Origin: Nocardiopsis ganjiahuensis DSM 45031 | GTDB taxonomy: Bacteria > Actinomycetota > Actinomycetes > Streptosporangiales > Streptosporangiaceae | Reading direction: 5' to 3' | NCBI RefSeq assembly: GCF_000341085.1 | Contig: NZ_ANBA01000001.1 | Coordinates: 1 to 64,000 of the forward strand | Length of the DNA stretch: 64,000 nucleotides | Shown here: one piece after another, positions 24,123 to 33,194 of the stretch | Numbering within the stretch: position 1 is the first letter of the stretch | Layout: the number at the start of each line of letters is the position of its first letter | Notes under the pieces: model-generated | What the model saw: only the letters and a program-made list of their open reading frames with translations | The model's database searches: none | What the model was told of the DNA's origin: nothing | Translations under genes and position numbers: made by a program

Positions 24123-24785
24123 ATGAACCCGGTCAAGAGGACGGACAAGCGGGCGGAGCGTTCACGCCGGACACGGGAGAAGATCACCCGGGCCGCGCGG
24201 GAGCTCTTCGTCGCACAGGGGTACGGGGCGACGAGTCTGCAGGAGGTCGCCGAACGGGCGTCCGTGGCGGTGCAGACGGTCTACTTCGTCTTCCGCAACA
24301 AACGCGCCCTGTTCAAGGAGGTCGTCGACACCTCCGTCGCGGGCGACGCCGAACCCGTCGCGACCATGGACCGCGAGTGGTTTCGCGACGCGTGCGCCGC
24401 CCCCTCCGCGGAGGAGCAGCTGCGCGCCCATGTCCGAGGGAGCGGTGAGGTGCTGCAGCGGGTCGCCCCCATCGTGCCGGTGATCGCCGCCGCCGCGGCC
24501 ACCGACCCGGAGATCGCCGCACAGTGGCCGGGGGGCGAGGAGGACCCGCGGCTGACCGTGCAGCGCGCGGCGGCCGAGGCCCTGGTGGCCAAGCCCGGGG
24601 CCCGGCCGGACGTGTCCGTGGACACCGCGGCGGACCTGCTGTACGGGGTTCTCAGCCCGGAGCTGTACCTGGTGTTCGTCAGGGACCGGGGCTGGTCACC
24701 GGACCGGTGGCAGGAATGGGCCCACACCACGCTGCGGGAGCAGCTGTGCCGGAGCTCCTCCTCCGAGGAACCCCTGACGGCCTGA
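24123..24785 (+). CDS. TetR family transcriptional regulator
   Basis: 220 residues. Basic N-terminus (KRTDKRAERSRRTREKI) then the helix-turn-helix ATSLQEVAERASVAVQTVYFVFRNKRALFKEVVD (about residues 37-70). The C-terminal ligand domain matches no subfamily I can name. It starts 16 bp after the double palindrome and is divergent from the methyltransferase, which it probably controls together with itself. Confidence 0.88.
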   Translation: MNPVKRTDKRAERSRRTREKITRAARELFVAQGYGATSLQEVAERASVAVQTVYFVFRNKRALFKEVVDTSVAGDAEPVATMDREWFRDACAAPSAEEQLRAHVRGSGEVLQRVAPIVPVIAAAAATDPEIAAQWPGGEEDPRLTVQRAAAEALVAKPGARPDVSVDTAADLLYGVLSPELYLVFVRDRGWSPDRWQEWAHTTLREQLCRSSSSEEPLTA

Positions 24786-24854
24786 CCGGCAGAGGTCCCC
24801 GAACGGCCGGAGCCCCCGCCGGTCGCCTGCTCCGCCGCTCCGCCCGGTGCCGCT

Positions 24855-26060
24855 CTACAGCACGACGAGGTCGTCGCGGTGGACCAGCTCCCGCTCGTAG
24901 GAGGGGCCCATCTCGCGGGCGAGCCAGCGGGTGGAGCGGCCGAGCAGGTCGGGGACCTCGGCGGCGTCGTAGTTGACCAGGCCCCGGGCGACCACCGCGC
25001 CCTGTTCGTCGCGCAGGTCCACCGGGTCCCCGGCGCTGAAGTCACCGCTGACCTTGGTCACCCCGGCGGGCAGCAGCGACGCCTTCTCGCTCACCACCGC
25101 CCTGACCGCGCCCGGGTCCAGGACCAGGCTGCCCCGGCCGGCGGTGGCGTGTGCCAGCCACAGCTGGCGGGCGGAGGGCCGGCGGCCGTCCGCGGGGGCG
25201 AAGAACGTCCCCACCCGCTCACCGGCCAGCGCGGCGCGGGCGTTGGCGGCCGAGGTCAGCAGGGTGGGCACACCCGCCTCGGTGGCGATGCGCGCCGAGT
25301 CGACCTTGGTGACCATGCCGCCGGTGCCCACGCCGCGTTTGCCGGCACTGCCGATGTCGATGCCGTCCAGGTCGGCGCGGCCGCGCACCAGGTGCACGAC
25401 CGAGGTGCCCTCCTCGGCGGGGTTGCCGTCGTAGAGGGCGTCCACGTCCGAGAGCAGGACCAGCGCGTCGGCGCGCATCAGGTGCGCCACCAGGGCGGCG
25501 AGGCGGTCGTTGTCGCCGAAGCGGATCTCGTGGGTGGCGACGGTGTCGTTCTCGTTGACGATCGGCAGTGCGCCGATGTCCAGCAGGCGGCGCAGGGTGC
25601 GCTGGGCGTTGCGGTGCTGCACCCGGCGCATCATGTCCTCCACGGTGAGCAGGACCTGGGCGGCGGTCAGCCCGTGCCCGGCCAGCTCGGCGGCGTAGGA
25701 GGCCAGGAGCAGGCCCTGGCCGACACTGGCCGCGGCCTGCTGGGAGGCGAGGTCGTGCGGGCGGCGCGTCATGCCCAGCGGGGTCATACCCGCGGCCACC
25801 GCACCCGAGGAGACCAGGATCACCTCCTGGCCGACGGCGCGGCGGGCCGCCAGGACCTCGACCAGGTCCCGGATCCGGCCGGAGTCGATCAGCCCGTCCG
25901 GGGTGGTCAGGGAGGAGGACCCCACCTTGACCACGACCCGGCGGGCCCGGGCGAGGGCCGTACGACCGACCGACTCCAGGGCGTCGACGCGCTGCTGCTC
26001 GGTGGGCTGCTGTTCGGTGTCTGCGCTGTGCACCACGAGGGGGCTTTCCATCCGTGGCAC
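24855..26060 (-). CDS. proB: Glutamate 5-kinase with PUA domain
   Basis: 401 residues from a GTG with AGGG upstream; an ATG at 26051 would shorten it by three. It phosphorylates glutamate, the first and feedback-regulated step of proline synthesis. The amino acid kinase domain shows VVVKVGSSSLT (about residues 42-52), ILVSSGAVAAGM, PIVNENDTV and GTGGMVTKVDSARIATEAG; the C-terminal PUA domain begins near residue 300 (GSLVLDPGAVRAVV). It follows obgE by 71 bp, the usual obgE-proB order in actinomycetes. Confidence 0.96.
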   Translation of the reverse strand: MPRMESPLVVHSADTEQQPTEQQRVDALESVGRTALARARRVVVKVGSSSLTTPDGLIDSGRIRDLVEVLAARRAVGQEVILVSSGAVAAGMTPLGMTRRPHDLASQQAAASVGQGLLLASYAAELAGHGLTAAQVLLTVEDMMRRVQHRNAQRTLRRLLDIGALPIVNENDTVATHEIRFGDNDRLAALVAHLMRADALVLLSDVDALYDGNPAEEGTSVVHLVRGRADLDGIDIGSAGKRGVGTGGMVTKVDSARIATEAGVPTLLTSAANARAALAGERVGTFFAPADGRRPSARQLWLAHATAGRGSLVLDPGAVRAVVSEKASLLPAGVTKVSGDFSAGDPVDLRDEQGAVVARGLVNYDAAEVPDLLGRSTRWLAREMGPSYERELVHRDDLVVL

Positions 26061-26131
26061 GGCGCCCTGACCGGGCGCCGTGCGTACCTGTGTGGGTCCG
26101 GCTGGTGTGGAGCGGTCGGTCCCCGCGCGGG

Positions 26132-27496
26132 TCAGCCCAGCCGGGCGTCGGTTCCGCGCGGGCCGGACGGAACGGCCTCGGCGTCCATGGAGTTGTCCCA
26201 GTCGAAGACCACCGAGTCCTCCTCCGTACCGATGTGCACCTCGGCGCCCTGCGAGGCACCGGCCTTGGCCAGCGCCTCCTCGATACCGAGACGGTTGAGG
26301 CGCTCGGCGAGGTAGCCGACGGCCTCGTCGTTGGAGAAGTCGGTCTGGCGCACCCAGCGGGCGGGCTTGTCACCGCGCACCTGGAAGGCGTTGTCGCCGA
26401 TCGGCACCACCTCGAAGGGAACGTCGCCGATCATCTTGGGCCGCAGCACGATGCGGGTGGGCTCCTCGACCGGGGCGGCCCGGCGGGCCGCGGAGACCTG
26501 CTCGCCCAGGGCGAAGGAGAGCTCGCGCAGGCCCTCACGGGAGGCCGCGGAGACCTCCATCACCTTGTAGCCGCGCTCCTCCAGGATGGGGGTGACCATG
26601 TCGGCGAGGTCGCGGGCCTCGGGGACGTCCACCTTGTTCAGGGCGACGATGCGCGGACGGTCGGACAGGTCCACCCCGGCCTGCTCGCCGTAGGCGGCCA
26701 GCTCGGCCTCCAGGGCGTCCAGGTCGCTGACCGGGTCCCGGCCCGGCTCGTAGGTGGCGCAGTCCAGGACGTGCAGCAGGGTGGAGCAGCGCTCGATGTG
26801 GCGCAGGAACTCCAGGCCCAGGCCCTTGCCGGCGCTCGCGCCGGGGATCAGGCCGGGCACGTCGGCGATGACGTACTGGGTGGTGCCCGCCTCCACCACG
26901 CCCAGGTTCGGGATGAGGGTGGTGAACGGGTAGTCGGCGATCTTGGGCCGGGCCGCGGACATCGCGGCGATCAGCGACGACTTTCCGGCGCTGGGGAAGC
27001 CCACCAGGCCGACGTCGGCGATGGTCTTCATCTCGAGGCGGATGTCGAAGGCCTCGCCCTCCTCGCCCTTGAGGGCGAAGCCGGGGGCCTTGCGCTTCTT
27101 GGAGGCCAGCGCGGCGTTGCCCAGGCCGCCGCTGCCGCCCTGGGCCAGCACCAGGCGGGTGCCGTGGCCGACCAGGTCGGCGATGACCTCTCCGTCGGCC
27201 CTGGTGACCACGGTGCCGTCGGGCACGGTCAGGACCAGGTCCTGTCCCTTGGCCCCGGCGCGGTGCCCGCCCTGACCGGGGGTGCCGTTCTGGGCGTTGC
27301 GGTGCGGGCGCCGCTGGTAGTCGAGCAGGGTCGCGGTCTGGCTGTCGACCTCCAGGACGACGTCGCCGCCCTGGCCGCCGTTGCCGCCGTCGGGACCGCC
27401 CAGCGGTTTGAACTTCTCGCGGTGCACGGAGGCACAGCCATGCCCGCCGTTCCCGGCCTTGACGTGCAAGACCGCCTCGTCGACGAAGTCAGGCAT
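26132..27496 (-). CDS. obgE: GTPase Obg/CgtA, ribosome assembly
   Basis: 454 residues. N-terminal glycine-rich Obg fold (residues 1-158: [27 protein letters not shown]), G domain ([15 protein letters not shown] as G1 near 168, [10 protein letters not shown] as G3, NKVDVPE as G4), and the OCT domain at the C-terminus. Binds the 50S subunit late in assembly and links it to the stringent response; in Streptomyces it also affects sporulation. It follows rpmA after a gap with a hairpin, in the conserved rplU-rpmA-obgE order. Confidence 0.97.
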   Translation of the reverse strand: MPDFVDEAVLHVKAGNGGHGCASVHREKFKPLGGPDGGNGGQGGDVVLEVDSQTATLLDYQRRPHRNAQNGTPGQGGHRAGAKGQDLVLTVPDGTVVTRADGEVIADLVGHGTRLVLAQGGSGGLGNAALASKKRKAPGFALKGEEGEAFDIRLEMKTIADVGLVGFPSAGKSSLIAAMSAARPKIADYPFTTLIPNLGVVEAGTTQYVIADVPGLIPGASAGKGLGLEFLRHIERCSTLLHVLDCATYEPGRDPVSDLDALEAELAAYGEQAGVDLSDRPRIVALNKVDVPEARDLADMVTPILEERGYKVMEVSAASREGLRELSFALGEQVSAARRAAPVEEPTRIVLRPKMIGDVPFEVVPIGDNAFQVRGDKPARWVRQTDFSNDEAVGYLAERLNRLGIEEALAKAGASQGAEVHIGTEEDSVVFDWDNSMDAEAVPSGPRGTDARLG

Positions 27497-27577
27497 AGCT
27501 CTCCCCGTTACTCATGGGGCCCTCCGCCACCTGGCGGGGACCGGGTACTGCACACGTGTCAACAGTGACAACGCGAA

Positions 27578-27605
27578 GGGCGGGCCAGTGTTCCCTGGCC
27601 CGCCC
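27578..27605. terminator. Hairpin between rpmA and obgE
   Basis: GGGCGGGCCAG (27578-27588) and CTGGCCCGCCC (27595-27605) form an 11-bp stem with a 6-nt loop. On the gene strand a run of six T precedes rather than follows the stem, so it may be an attenuator or processing site that sets obgE below rpmA, not a simple terminator. Confidence 0.55.
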
Positions 27606-27632
27606 CCGAAAAAACGCTGTTACCGGCGCGCC

Positions 27633-27893
27633 CTACTCAGCGGCGGCCGGAACGATGTTGACGGCCTTGCGGCCGCGGAAGCTGCCGAACTTGACCTCGC
27701 CGTCGACAAGCGCGAACAGCGTGTCGTCGCCGCCACGGCCGACGTTGGCACCGGGGTGGAACTTGGTGCCGCGCTGACGGATCAGGATCTCGCCGGCCGA
27801 AACGGACTGACCGCCGAAGCGCTTCACGCCGAGGCGCTGAGCGTTCGAGTCACGACCGTTACGGCTGGAAGAAGCGCCCTTCTTATGTGCCAT
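27633..27893 (-). CDS. rpmA: 50S ribosomal protein L27
   Basis: 86 residues beginning [21 protein letters not shown] after Met, the mature L27 N-terminus that reaches the peptidyl-transferase centre; no cleaved Firmicutes-type leader is present. [22 protein letters not shown] is the conserved core. 13 bp below rplU. Confidence 0.98.
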   Translation of the reverse strand: MAHKKGASSSRNGRDSNAQRLGVKRFGGQSVSAGEILIRQRGTKFHPGANVGRGGDDTLFALVDGEVKFGSFRGRKAVNIVPAAAE

Positions 27894-27906
27894 TTCTCCA
27901 GGCCTC

Positions 27907-28218
27907 CTACTTCGCCGCGATGCCGGTGACGCGCACCTGGGTGTGCTTCTGGCGGTGCCCCTGGCGCTTCTTGTAACCGGTCTTGTTCTTGTACTTCATG
28001 ATGTTGATCTTGGGGCCCTTGGTCTCGCCGAGGACCTCGGCGGTGACCGTGTAGCCACTCAGCTTGTCGGCCTCGCTGATGACGTCGTCACCATCGACGA
28101 CAAGGATGGGCTGCCACGTAAGGGTGGCGCCGGTCTCGTCGGAGACCCTGTCGATGTTCAGGACGTCATCGACAGACACCTTCTCCTGTCGGCCGCCCGC
28201 TCGCACGATCGCGTACAC
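27907..28218 (-). CDS. rplU: 50S ribosomal protein L21
   Basis: 103 residues from the GTG at 28218 ([17 protein letters not shown]), the normal L21 length, with GGAAGAGAG eight bases upstream; an ATG nine codons earlier would add residues absent from the family. The C-terminal [22 protein letters not shown] is the rRNA-binding basic segment. Heads rplU-rpmA-obgE. Confidence 0.97.
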   Translation of the reverse strand: MYAIVRAGGRQEKVSVDDVLNIDRVSDETGATLTWQPILVVDGDDVISEADKLSGYTVTAEVLGETKGPKINIMKYKNKTGYKKRQGHRQKHTQVRVTGIAAK

Positions 28219-28441
28219 CGGGTAACTCTCTTCCTGCTCGCTCAACGAATAATGCGCTCACTCATGACCGTGATGCCACGATCCACGAATCGCCTGTAGC
28301 GGGGCGCGGGGATCTGAGGGAAACAAACCCACCTTGGTGGAGAGCACTGCGGTCTCGGGGCGCGCGAACATTTGGGGCGCGCCGACGCACCGTCCATCAG
28401 ATTACCACCGACCCGACACAGGCCCGCACACATGCCCTGGC

Positions 28442-28467
28442 CCGGACCTGTTCGTTACCAGGTCCGG
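28442..28467 (-). terminator. RNase E/G gene terminator
   Basis: CCGGACCTG (28442-28450) pairs with CAGGTCCGG (28459-28467), loop 8 nt, 31 bp downstream of the stop. The rest of the 280-bp gap up to rplU holds the rplU leader and promoter; I see no gene in it. Confidence 0.65.
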
Positions 28468-28497
28468 ACCAGGCTGCTGTCCCGCCCTTACCGCTGG

Positions 28498-31400
28498 TCA
28501 GCCGGCGTCGACCGCGGTGGACCCACCGGTCGGCGAGGTCACCGCCGCCTTGGTCCGCCGCGTCCGGCGGCGCTTGGGCCGCTCGGCGGCGCCGTCGGCG
28601 TCACCCTCGGTGGATGCGGGTGTCTCGGTGGCGTCGGTGTCCGAGGTCTCCTCGGCACCGCTCGCCTGCGCCTGCTCACCCTCACCGCTGTCGGCCTTGG
28701 CCGCCTTGCGGGTGCTGGTGCGCCTGCGGGTCCTCTTGGCCGGAGCCTCCTCGGCCGCGGGGGCCTCGGGCTGCTCCGGGGTCTGCTCGTCCTGCTTCGG
28801 CGCGGACTCCTCCGCCGCCTCCGCCGGCTCGACAGCCTTCTTCGCGCGGGAGGAGCGCTTGCGCGTCTTCTTCGCGGGAGCGGCCTGCTCCGTCTCGGGG
28901 GCCTCGGCCTCGGCGGTCTCGTCCTGGACGGCCTCGGTCGGCTCCTCCTCGGACTCGGCGGCCACCGGCTCCGCGGCCTTGCGGCTGCGGCTCTTCCTGG
29001 TGGCCTTCTCCGGCTTGTCGGCCTTCTCGGCCTTGTCCGCCTTCGCCTCGGGCTGGTCCGCGGCCTCCTCGGCCTCCACAGGACGGTCGTCGTCCTGCTT
29101 CTCGGCCTTGTCGGAGGACCGGTCGCCCGAGGTGTCGGAGTCGCCCTTGCCCTTCTTCTTCTTGCGACCGCCGGCGCTGCCGCCGCTCTTGTTCTCCACC
29201 GCTTCGGCGGAGATCAGCAGGCCGCGACCGCTGCAGTGGTCACAGGTGTGCGAGAAGGCCTCGAGCAGCCCCTGGCCGACCCGCTTGCGGGTCATCTGCA
29301 CCAGGCCGAGCGAGGTGACCTCAGCCACCTGGTGCTTGGTCCGGTCCCGGGAGAGGCACTCCAGCATCCGGCGCAGCACCAGGTCCCGGTTGGACTCCAG
29401 CACCATGTCGATGAAGTCGATGACGATGATGCCGCCGATGTCGCGCAGGCGGAGCTGGCGGACGATCTCCTCGGCCGCCTCGAGGTTGTTCTTGGTGACC
29501 GTCTCCTCGAGGTTGCCGCCCTGACCGGTGAACTTGCCGGTGTTGACGTCGACCACGGTCATGGCCTCGGTGCGGTCGATGATCAGCGAACCGCCGCTGG
29601 GCAGGTACACCTTGCGCTCGAGCGCCTTGTTGATCTGCTCGTCGATCCGGTACGCGGAGAAGACGTCGCCGTCCTCGTCCCAGTGCGACAGGCGCTCGGC
29701 GAGGTTGGGCGCCACGTAGTCCACGTACTCGTGGACGGTGGTCCAGGCCTCGTCACCGGAGACGACCAGACTGGAGAAGTCCTCGTTGAACACGTCGCGC
29801 ACCACGCGCACCGTCAGGTCCGGCTCGCTGTTGAGCAGGGACGGGGCGTTGGCCGACTTCGACTTGCGCTTGATCGACTCCCACTGCTTGGCGAGCCGGT
29901 TGATGTCGCGCTCGAGCTCCTCCTCGCTGGCGCCCTCGGCGGCCGTGCGCACGATCACACCGGCGCCGGAGGGCATCACCTTCTTGAGGATGGTCTTGAG
30001 GCGGGCGCGCTCCTTGTCCGGGAGCTTGCGGCTGATGCCGGTCATCGACCCGCCGGGCACGTACACCAGGTAGCGGCCGGGCAGACTGATCTGGCTGGTC
30101 AGCCGGGCGCCCTTGTGGCCGACCGGGTCCTTGGTGACCTGCACCAGGACCGACTGGCCGGACTTGAGCACCGACTCGATGCGCTTGGGCTGGTGGCCGT
30201 CCAGGCCGAAGGAGTCCCAGTTGACCTCGCCCGCGTACAGCACGGCGTTGCGGCCCTTGCCGATGTCGACGAAGGCGGCCTCCATCGACGGCAGCACGTT
30301 CTGCACCCGGCCCAGGTACACGTTGCCCACGTAGGAGCGGTGCGTGGCCCGGTCGACGTAGTGCTCCACGAGGATGTCGTCCTCGAGGACGGCGATCTGG
30401 GTGCGGTCACCGATCCGGCGCACGACCAGGTCGCGCTTGACCGCCTCGCGGCGGGCCAGGAACTCCGACTCGGTGACGATGGGCGCGCGGCGGCGGCCCT
30501 GCTCGCGCCCCTCGCGGCGGCGCTGCTTCTTGGCCTCCAGGCGGGTGGAACCGCGGACCGCCTGGACCTCGTTCTCGATGGGCCGTTCCTGGCGCGGCTC
30601 GCGCACCTTGACCACGGTGTTCGGCGGGTCGTCGTTGGTGGTCTCGCCACCCGAGCTCGAACGCCGGCGCCTGCGGCGGCGGCGACGGCTGCTGCCGCGC
30701 TCTCCGTCGTCGGAGTCGTCGTCGGACCCGTCGTCGGAGTCGTCCTCCTCGGCGACGGCCCGGTCGTCCTTCCGCCGGTCCTTGGCGGGGCTCTCCGCGG
30801 GCGCGGAATCGCTCGGGGCGTCCTCGTTCTCGCCGTCCTCACCACCGCGCGAACGGCCGCGGCCACGACCACCGCGACGGCGGCGGCGACGGCTGGGACG
30901 CTCGTCCGAACCCGTCTCCTCGGCAGGGTCCTCCGCGGACTCCTCGTCCTCGTCGGTCTCCTCCGGCTCGGGGTCGGCCTCGACGACCTGGTCCTTCTTG
31001 GGCCTGGTCTGCACGGGGGCGCTGGCGACCGGAGGCTGGAAGAGCATGCCGCCGGGTGGCTGGAAGACGGTGCCGCCGGGCTCGGCGGGGGCCGTCTCGG
31101 GCTCCTCCGCGGTTTCCGGGGCGGGCGCCTCGACGGTCTTGGCGGAGCGGCCGCGCGTCCTGCCGCGGGTACGGCTCCTGCCGCCGTCCTTCGAACCGGC
31201 GTCGGCCTCGGAGGCCTCCTCGGCCCCGGCCGGCTCGACGACCTCGGGAGCGGCCTCGCTCGCGGCCCGCGTACGGGTCCTGCGCGGCGAGGACGCGGCG
31301 GGCGCGTCGTCCGGGCGGCCCGCGGCGCGTACGGTGCGCTTGCGCGAGCTCGGGGTGGTCACCGAGGTCTTGACGGTGCCGCCCTCACCTGAACCGGCCA

Positions 31401-31605
31401 GTTTGGTGACCGGCATGGCAGGGGCGGAGAAGACGTCGTCGGGTTCGGGGGGTGGTCCTGCCGCGCGGCGAGCGCCCTTGGCCGGAGCGGGCGTGGTCAC
31501 CCGCACCGCGCCGTCCCCCGAAGGGGGCGCCACCGCTTTGTTCTCGGTTGTTTCAGTTGTACCCGCGGTGCCTTCGGCACCGTTGTTGGGCTCGTTGTCG
31601 AGCAT
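28498..31605 (-). CDS. rne: Ribonuclease E/G family protein
   Basis: 1035 residues. The catalytic core (about residues 370-800) holds the S1 domain (YVGNVYLGRVQNVLPSMEAAFVDIGKGRNAVLYAGEV), the DNase I-like region with metal-binding DVNTGKFTG and GGIIVIDFIDM, and the zinc-link CDHCSGRG. It is flanked by a 370-residue N-terminal and a 240-residue C-terminal low-complexity arm rich in Glu, Ala, Arg and Lys, with Arg clusters (SRRRRRRRRRS) suited to RNA or partner binding. Such a long N-terminal arm is typical of actinobacterial RNase E. It degrades mRNA and matures rRNA. Between TIGR03936 and rplU, as expected. The symbol rne rather than rng is a judgment from length. Confidence 0.94.
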   Translation of the reverse strand: MLDNEPNNGAEGTAGTTETTENKAVAPPSGDGAVRVTTPAPAKGARRAAGPPPEPDDVFSAPAMPVTKLAGSGEGGTVKTSVTTPSSRKRTVRAAGRPDDAPAASSPRRTRTRAASEAAPEVVEPAGAEEASEADAGSKDGGRSRTRGRTRGRSAKTVEAPAPETAEEPETAPAEPGGTVFQPPGGMLFQPPVASAPVQTRPKKDQVVEADPEPEETDEDEESAEDPAEETGSDERPSRRRRRRGGRGRGRSRGGEDGENEDAPSDSAPAESPAKDRRKDDRAVAEEDDSDDGSDDDSDDGERGSSRRRRRRRRRSSSGGETTNDDPPNTVVKVREPRQERPIENEVQAVRGSTRLEAKKQRRREGREQGRRRAPIVTESEFLARREAVKRDLVVRRIGDRTQIAVLEDDILVEHYVDRATHRSYVGNVYLGRVQNVLPSMEAAFVDIGKGRNAVLYAGEVNWDSFGLDGHQPKRIESVLKSGQSVLVQVTKDPVGHKGARLTSQISLPGRYLVYVPGGSMTGISRKLPDKERARLKTILKKVMPSGAGVIVRTAAEGASEEELERDINRLAKQWESIKRKSKSANAPSLLNSEPDLTVRVVRDVFNEDFSSLVVSGDEAWTTVHEYVDYVAPNLAERLSHWDEDGDVFSAYRIDEQINKALERKVYLPSGGSLIIDRTEAMTVVDVNTGKFTGQGGNLEETVTKNNLEAAEEIVRQLRLRDIGGIIVIDFIDMVLESNRDLVLRRMLECLSRDRTKHQVAEVTSLGLVQMTRKRVGQGLLEAFSHTCDHCSGRGLLISAEAVENKSGGSAGGRKKKKGKGDSDTSGDRSSDKAEKQDDDRPVEAEEAADQPEAKADKAEKADKPEKATRKSRSRKAAEPVAAESEEEPTEAVQDETAEAEAPETEQAAPAKKTRKRSSRAKKAVEPAEAAEESAPKQDEQTPEQPEAPAAEEAPAKRTRRRTSTRKAAKADSGEGEQAQASGAEETSDTDATETPASTEGDADGAAERPKRRRTRRTKAAVTSPTGGSTAVDAG

Positions 31606-31763
31606 CCGGGCGGTCTCCCGTCAAAGCACTCGGGCGCACCGCGACCTCTCGGTCGGCAGCGCGGCTCACGAGAGCTGTCGTCGCTGTGTCAGCGCCGGCG
31701 GCACCGGTGTGCCTCCGGGGCAAAGTCCTGTGGTTTCGCCCATGTTCCCCACTTCGGGGCCGT

Positions 31764-32735
31764 TCATTTCGGCGGTCCCGATATGGGCGATGACGTCCGT
31801 GGTGCGCGGGTGCGTCGATCGTTCGTCTGGTCGCCCGCGGGTCCGGCGCTCCCTGTTTCGGGAGCTTCGGGTCGGTCCGCGTCGAACGGATCAGCGATCG
31901 CACCTGTCGCCTCGTCCAGTGGCCCCTGCGCCAGCCTGGTCATCGTCGGTGATGACGGCGGCGCGAGGTCGGCCAGTTGGCGAAGGCCGGTCAGCACGTC
32001 GTCCGGTCGTACAGCAGGTGTCGTGTGCCGTACGACCATTCGAAGTATGGCATATGTCGCGTGTCGCTCCCCTGGGACGCGCCCGTGGGGTCGGCTACAC
32101 ACGTCGATGCCGAGGACAGCCGGGCGGGTGTCGAAGCGGCGTCGGCCCTTCTTCGTCATCCGTTCCACCTCGACACTCTCGGCGGCCAGGTAGGCGGCCA
32201 CCGCTCTGGCGGCGTCGTCGGGGTCGACGTCCACCATCTCCACGCGCCATCGGGAGGCCTGGAGCCGGTCGGCCAGACCCGGAGTGCGGGCCTCGACGAC
32301 CTCGATCACGTCGATCCCGTCGGGCATGGCCGCGTCGATCGCGTCCCTGACCTGTTCGGGCCGGCGTTTCTCGGCCAGGGTGAGCTCAAGATACTCCGCC
32401 TCGCTGGCGACCCCGGTGGGGGCCGCGCCCGTGTAGGAGATCTTGGGGTGTGGTGAGAAGCCAGCGGAGAAGGCCACGGGTACCGAGGCCCTTCGCAGGG
32501 CTCTCTCCAGTGCCCGGGCGATGTCCCGGTGGCTCGCGAAGCGCATGCGTCCGCGTTTGGCGTAGCGGACACGCAGCCGTTGGCCGGGGTTGGCGGTGGA
32601 GGGTGAGGTGGTGCCCTCGTGTGCGGGGGGCAGCTCAACTCCTTTCCTCAGTGCCCCCTGAGTCCGGACCGGCTGTGGCGGCCCGCAGGGGCTGTTCCTC
32701 GTCCTGTTCAGCGTACGGTGCGCCGCAGTGCACAT
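31764..32735 (-). CDS. TIGR03936 family radical SAM-associated protein (DUF2344)
   Basis: 323 residues from the only upstream ATG; homologues usually begin near QRLRVRYAKRGRMRFASHRDIARALERALRR, about residue 51, but there is no ATG, GTG or TTG in that frame close to it, so the exact start is unsure. A good ribosome site (AGGAAAGGAG) falls at the codons before VELPP, which raises the chance of a rare start there. Contains GFSPHPKISY and SEAEYLELTL. Function unknown; it always neighbours the TIGR03960 radical SAM protein, as here. C-terminal 60 residues are disordered. Confidence 0.85.
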   Translation of the reverse strand: MCTAAHRTLNRTRNSPCGPPQPVRTQGALRKGVELPPAHEGTTSPSTANPGQRLRVRYAKRGRMRFASHRDIARALERALRRASVPVAFSAGFSPHPKISYTGAAPTGVASEAEYLELTLAEKRRPEQVRDAIDAAMPDGIDVIEVVEARTPGLADRLQASRWRVEMVDVDPDDAARAVAAYLAAESVEVERMTKKGRRRFDTRPAVLGIDVCSRPHGRVPGERHATYAILRMVVRHTTPAVRPDDVLTGLRQLADLAPPSSPTMTRLAQGPLDEATGAIADPFDADRPEAPETGSAGPAGDQTNDRRTRAPRTSSPISGPPK

Positions 32736-32916
32736 GCGCCAACAGGACTCGCGTACCGGTTACCTCCCCCGGGGACCACCGATCGAAAAGTCCCGACCGG
32801 CTCCGGACGGATGCTGAACCGGCATTCACCACCAGAACACGGGGGCCCGGAAAAAAAATCCAAAGAAATCCTGAATCCATGGCAACCCTGGGCTCACCCC
32901 GCGAGTCTTACTTCAC

Positions 32917-32951
32917 GTACGGCCCGGCGCGAGCGGGGCGCCGGGCCGTAC
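32917..32951. other. Perfect 14-bp hairpin in a 459-bp gap
   Basis: GTACGGCCCGGCGC (32917-32930) pairs perfectly with GCGCCGGGCCGTAC (32938-32951) around the loop GAGCGGG. It lies between the TIGR03960 and TIGR03936 genes, 244 bp from the former stop. No T-run follows on either strand. The rest of the 32736-33194 gap has an A-rich patch (32850-32870) and two similar words, GCGAGTCTTACT (about 32901) and GCGAATCTTACT (about 33061); no gene is supported. Confidence 0.6.
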
Positions 32952-33194
32952 ACCTTCTTCCCCGGACACTCCCCCGGGCTGAGACCAGCCCGGCGCGAGA
33001 AGCTCCCCTCGGTGCGACAGCACCACAGGGTCGAGCCACACGGCAGAGAGCGCCCGGAGCGCGAATCTTACTCTCTTTCCTCCTGAGGCACACGGTTTCA
33101 CCCGTTTTTCGTCTACATCCGTGTGCCCGGACCTCTCACCCGCCGCTCCAGGACCGCTCCCCCGCCTCCTACCCGCGGGGGAGCCGGCCCCCGT

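Noticed and set aside
28372-31392. 1006-codon plus-strand open frame opposite the RNase E/G gene
   Set aside because: Low-complexity Leu/Gly/Ala translation caused by the repetitive Glu/Ala arms of the real gene.
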